Part shown: piece by piece, positions 6,049-8,711 of the stretch | Layout of the letters: each line of letters opens with the position of its first letter | Numbering within the stretch: the stretch's first letter is position 1 | From: an uncultured Erysipelotrichaceae bacterium | GTDB taxonomy: Bacteria > Bacillota_I > Bacilli_A > RF39 > UBA660 | NCBI GenBank assembly: GCA_902766875.1 | Contig: CACXFI010000076.1 | Coordinates: 1 to 8,711 of the forward strand | DNA length: 8,711 nucleotides | Direction: 5' to 3' | Notes under the pieces: generated by a model | The model's database searches: none | What the model was told of the DNA's origin: nothing | What the model saw: the letters and a program-made list of their open reading frames with translations, nothing else | Made by a program: the position numbers and the translations under genes

Positions 6049-8409
6049 TTATGGATAATATTTTTTTATACTCTCTGCTATTGCATCTGCTACTTTATCT
6101 ATATTTTTTTCATAGTTATCCATAGCACTTTGATTATCATAAAATTCTGTTTCTAAATATGTAAATGGTATATTTAATCCGTTAAGATGTCTTATGGAAT
6201 ATGTTGATTGGTTTAAAATTCCATTATCAGCACTATTTAATGTTTTTGCTATTTTACTTCTAATTTCTGTATTTATTGTTGCTGCTCCTCTACAATTTCC
6301 ACTATCACATAAAGTTGCAACACCTTTTACTGTGTGAGTTTCACTAGCATTGAAATGTATTTCTATAGCATATTTGTAATTGCTAAATTTTATATTATTT
6401 AAAGTGTTAGCCTTTCCATTTTCTACATTTTTTAGTTCTCCATATAATGATCTACTAGTGCTTTTATCATTAAGGTTTTCACCCAATAATTCGTTTGCTA
6501 TATCTATATCACTAGATTTATATCCCTTTGATATTAATTTGGTTTTTAATAATTTAATTAGTTTTCTTGTTTCTGTTTCTTCATCATAAGTTGATGTTGG
6601 TGCTTTACCTCTACATTCATTAGGGAAATTATTACAATATGGTGAATATGAGTGACCAGCTACTAATAATATTTTTCCCTTGCCGGTACTTGTTTTATCA
6701 TTTTCCTTATTATTTGTATCATTTTTTGGTTGTTGAATATTTTCACAATTATTAGAATACCAGTTAGTCATATCTATAATTTTGTAAGTATGACTTTCAT
6801 TTAAAGTCGTGTGGGTTGTAAATTGAATAGCTCCATGCTTTGCTCCTCCAGATGTGGATTCCGCAGTAATTATGGAACCATCACCATTGTTTTTGACTAC
6901 TAATCTTATATGACCATTTGCTCCTCCACCTTCATCAAAAACCATGATATCTCCAGGCTTTGCGTCTTTTAAAGGAATACTTTTACCGTAATTGCTTATA
7001 AAACCAGGTGTGGCGTCTGAACTAAATTTTGAAGAACATCCGTTTCTAATTGCCCATGATACAAAACCCGAGCAATCGAGGCTAAAAATGGTTCTCTCCC
7101 TTCCTGCTGCAGCATTGTAATCAGAATAAGAGTATTTTGATCCATTTTCACCCCATCTTGTATCTACTCCCATTATTAATTTGCCATCATGTCCTCCACC
7201 AAACCAATATGGTAAATAATATCCTTTTTGATATAATCCATATATTAGCGATTGACCGGCAGCAGCTACTGCTGCTCCTGTTCCATGGCCAGCCTTATCT
7301 ACATTACTACTTATATAATTATTTAATTCTCCTACACCTTTTTCACCTAATGCATTAGTTATCGGTGTTCTCAATTCTTTAGCATTATCGTATACAACGG
7401 GATAATCCTCTAAATCTATAAAGTTTCCATCTCCGCCAGTGTAAGTTGCTTTACAATAGCTACTTAATTTATATACACTTTTATTGGCATAATCTTCAGC
7501 ATCTGGCTTACCACTAGTAGCTGTACTTTCTAGTATTTCTGAATACGTTTTCCCAGCTTTTGCTTGGTCATTCCAATAATGTTGTGTTTTATCTTTATAT
7601 TCTGTAGCTGTATCCCAACTTAAACTTACTACACTGTGATTGTAATCTTTTGGTAAAAATAAATCTCCATATGTGTCTTGGTAATATTTGTGAAAAGTTG
7701 TTAAATCTTCTTCTGTAAATATTCTTTTACCATCATAATTTTCTAACCCAGAATGAACAGAATCTCCGGGGCATGTTCTAGATGACGTATAATAACAGCC
7801 TTTATTTAGATCACACCATTGTTGCCAATTTGTACCAGCATTGGCTGTAATTGATTTCGTAGAACTATTATATCCTCCTCTAGAGAGAACATAAGTTTTT
7901 GATGAAACATATTGTGATTTTACAAAATGTTCTTGAATACTTGAACTAGTACCATCACATGCCCCTATTTCCGGGCATGCAACTCCCATTATGTAGTCTT
8001 CTAAACTAATTGTACCATATATTTCATTACCATCGTATGAAATTACTGTTACTTTTGTTTCTTCATAATTACATTCACTCTCATAAACTAGATGTCCTCC
8101 TGATGAAGAAGATGGTTGTTTAATTATACCTAAATCTATGGCAACTGATATTACCATTAGTACTATAAAAAGAATAGGTATTAGAATACAAAGACTAATA
8201 ATAATTATAACTGGTTTTTTTTTGATTTTTTCTTTTATTTTTGCCTTTATTACAGCTTTAATGCTATTGTTGTCAGAACTATTATTTTCTAATTCTTCCG
8301 GTTTTTTTTCGTTATTCTCTAATTCTGGTTCTTGGCTTTCTTCTTGTTCGTTTTTATTTTGTTCTTCTACTCTTTTTCTATTAGCTGCATTGTTATTTAC
8401 TTGATCCAA
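6049..8409 (-). CDS. Trimodular membrane-anchored peptidoglycan hydrolase (SpoIID-like, NlpC/P60, Amidase_3)
   Basis: A 786-residue type II membrane protein that would open the wall for the conjugation channel, the job of CwlT/VirB1-type proteins. In order: a charged cytoplasmic tail (1-65), a membrane segment (about 66-91), then a SpoIID-like domain (about 115-300) with 'ISLEDYIMGVACPEIG', Glu147 at the place of the SpoIID lytic-transglycosylase glutamate, a degenerate A-x-x-x-R-T-Y helix ('SQYVSSKTYVLS'), a Gln pair at 196-197 and a late 'AKAGKTYSEILE'. Next is an NlpC/P60 domain (about 375-545) with Cys446 in 'LDCSGFVSW' and His500 in 'GHIRLVV'. A polar linker (552-577) leads to an Amidase_3 domain (578-786) with zinc ligands His586, a Glu within 610-613 and His685, plus catalytic Glu753 in 'YLETEF'. 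The start is TTG, with AGGTGGTGA upstream and an in-frame TAG six bases before it. The NlpC/P60 and amidase calls are firm; the SpoIID call is good but remote. Confidence 0.9.
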   Translation of the reverse strand: MDQVNNNAANRKRVEEQNKNEQEESQEPELENNEKKPEELENNSSDNNSIKAVIKAKIKEKIKKKPVIIIISLCILIPILFIVLMVISVAIDLGIIKQPSSSSGGHLVYESECNYEETKVTVISYDGNEIYGTISLEDYIMGVACPEIGACDGTSSSIQEHFVKSQYVSSKTYVLSRGGYNSSTKSITANAGTNWQQWCDLNKGCYYTSSRTCPGDSVHSGLENYDGKRIFTEEDLTTFHKYYQDTYGDLFLPKDYNHSVVSLSWDTATEYKDKTQHYWNDQAKAGKTYSEILESTATSGKPDAEDYANKSVYKLSSYCKATYTGGDGNFIDLEDYPVVYDNAKELRTPITNALGEKGVGELNNYISSNVDKAGHGTGAAVAAAGQSLIYGLYQKGYYLPYWFGGGHDGKLIMGVDTRWGENGSKYSYSDYNAAAGRERTIFSLDCSGFVSWAIRNGCSSKFSSDATPGFISNYGKSIPLKDAKPGDIMVFDEGGGANGHIRLVVKNNGDGSIITAESTSGGAKHGAIQFTTHTTLNESHTYKIIDMTNWYSNNCENIQQPKNDTNNKENDKTSTGKGKILLVAGHSYSPYCNNFPNECRGKAPTSTYDEETETRKLIKLLKTKLISKGYKSSDIDIANELLGENLNDKSTSRSLYGELKNVENGKANTLNNIKFSNYKYAIEIHFNASETHTVKGVATLCDSGNCRGAATINTEIRSKIAKTLNSADNGILNQSTYSIRHLNGLNIPFTYLETEFYDNQSAMDNYEKNIDKVADAIAESIKKYYP

Positions 8410-8416
8410 TAGCTAT

Positions 8417-8425
8417 TCACCACCT
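8417..8425 (-). promoter_or_regulatory. Ribosome binding site deciding the TTG start of the hydrolase
   Basis: AGGTGGTGA lies on the minus strand in the 25-base gap after the virB4-like stop. The TTG at 8409 is the only sensible start: an in-frame TAG (8415-8413) closes the frame just upstream, and the first Met codon downstream falls inside the membrane segment. Confidence 0.7.
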
Positions 8426-8434
8426 ACTCTTGGA

Positions 8435-8711
8435 TTATAATCCTCCGGCACGTCCAAATGATTCTAATTCATCTGCAGTAACTACTACATTAATTTGCAT
8501 TCTTCTGTTGCCACAAACAAACAGACCATTTCCTTGGCTGTATCTTTTAATATTCTCTATTTCATTGTCGTTTAAATCAATTAATCTACTTAAATCTTCT
8601 GCTGCTTGTTTCTTTAATTGCATAACTAAATAATATGATGCGTTGTCAAATATTGCTTTACCATGCATTATCATATTATCTCCAACAAAGTCTGTTGGTT
8701 GTTGAGTAATA
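8435..8711 (-). CDS. C-terminal end of a VirB4/TraE-type conjugation ATPase (5' end outside window)
   Basis: The frame is open to the right edge, giving the last 91 residues of a larger protein. They read from 'TQQPTDFVGD' through 'MHGKAIFDNASYYLVMQL' and 'LSRLIDLNDNEIENIKRYSQGNGLFVCGNRR' region to the end 'ESFGRAGGL'. This is the usual tail of VirB4/TraE/ConE ATPases: the 'T-Q-x-x-x-D' motif after the Walker B strand, an 'I-x-x-N-(A/S)-x' strand, the 'L-x-x-L-x-x-L-x-x-x-E' helix and the 'G-x-G-L-x-x-x-G-N-x-R' hairpin. Such proteins energise assembly of and transport through the type IV secretion channel. Walker A and B are off the window. The ATG at about 8674 is internal, because the same frame continues with family motifs upstream. 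It precedes the hydrolase gene by 25 bases, the common virB4-then-wall-hydrolase order of Gram-positive conjugative elements. Confidence 0.88.
   Translation of the reverse strand, partial: ITQQPTDFVGDNMIMHGKAIFDNASYYLVMQLKKQAAEDLSRLIDLNDNEIENIKRYSQGNGLFVCGNRRMQINVVVTADELESFGRAGGL

Noticed and set aside
6380..8633. Plus-strand open frames opposite the hydrolase and VirB4-type genes
   Set aside because: They are antisense shadows with hydrophobic bias; no start signals or family motifs.
8672..8674. A separate small gene starting at ATG 8674
   Set aside because: The frame continues upstream to the edge with VirB4-type residues (T-Q-Q-P-T-D-F), so the ATG is internal to a larger ATPase gene.
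1..8711. CRISPR array, tRNA, rRNA, insertion sequence, attachment site or origin of transfer
   Set aside because: I looked for regularly spaced repeats, cloverleaf patterns, transposase motifs and terminal repeats and found none; gaps between genes are all under 130 bases.

Overview
This is an AT-rich window that reads as a low-GC Gram-positive bacterium (Firmicutes/Bacilli type). The signs are strong Shine-Dalgarno sites (GGAGG-like) before nearly every gene, TATAAT-type promoters with 17-base spacers, two well-supported TTG starts, and a single-membrane style conjugation apparatus with a large peptidoglycan hydrolase. TGG encodes Trp and TGA ends one gene, so the standard bacterial code applies, not the Mycoplasma code. 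A host-associated gut lineage (RF39/Erysipelotrichia-like) is my guess from protein style only.

Left part, plus strand (1-2589): the 3' end of a gene whose product resembles the C-terminal part of DUF6273-like proteins, then two tandem paralogous genes for membrane-anchored phosphodiester glycosidase (NAGPA, PF09992) family proteins. The three are separated by 2 and 12 bases and look like one operon. It ends at a strong hairpin (2594-2623), which also contains the last codons and stop of a convergent gene.

Right part, minus strand (8711 down to 2603): the C-terminus of a VirB4/TraE-type conjugation ATPase (cut by the window edge); a 786-residue membrane-anchored cell-wall hydrolase with three apparent catalytic modules (SpoIID-like, NlpC/P60, Amidase_3); a small lipoprotein-like protein with a C-terminal membrane span; then, after a terminator and behind its own consensus promoter, a VirD4/TraG-type coupling protein with a long disordered tail. 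A single-domain rhodanese with its own promoter follows the coupling-protein terminator.

Taken together, the minus-strand genes are part of a Gram-positive type IV secretion/conjugation module. VirB4 and VirD4 supply energy and substrate recruitment, the trimodular hydrolase opens the wall, and the lipoprotein is probably an extracytoplasmic accessory. No relaxase, integrase, attachment site or origin of transfer is visible, so whether this is a mobile element, a decayed one or a secretion system cannot be settled here. The glycosidase operon is surface-related but may be ordinary chromosome flanking the module. The most unusual items are the three-enzyme wall hydrolase with its repurposed SpoIID-type domain, the unassigned lipoprotein beside it, and the repeat-bearing VirD4 tail.
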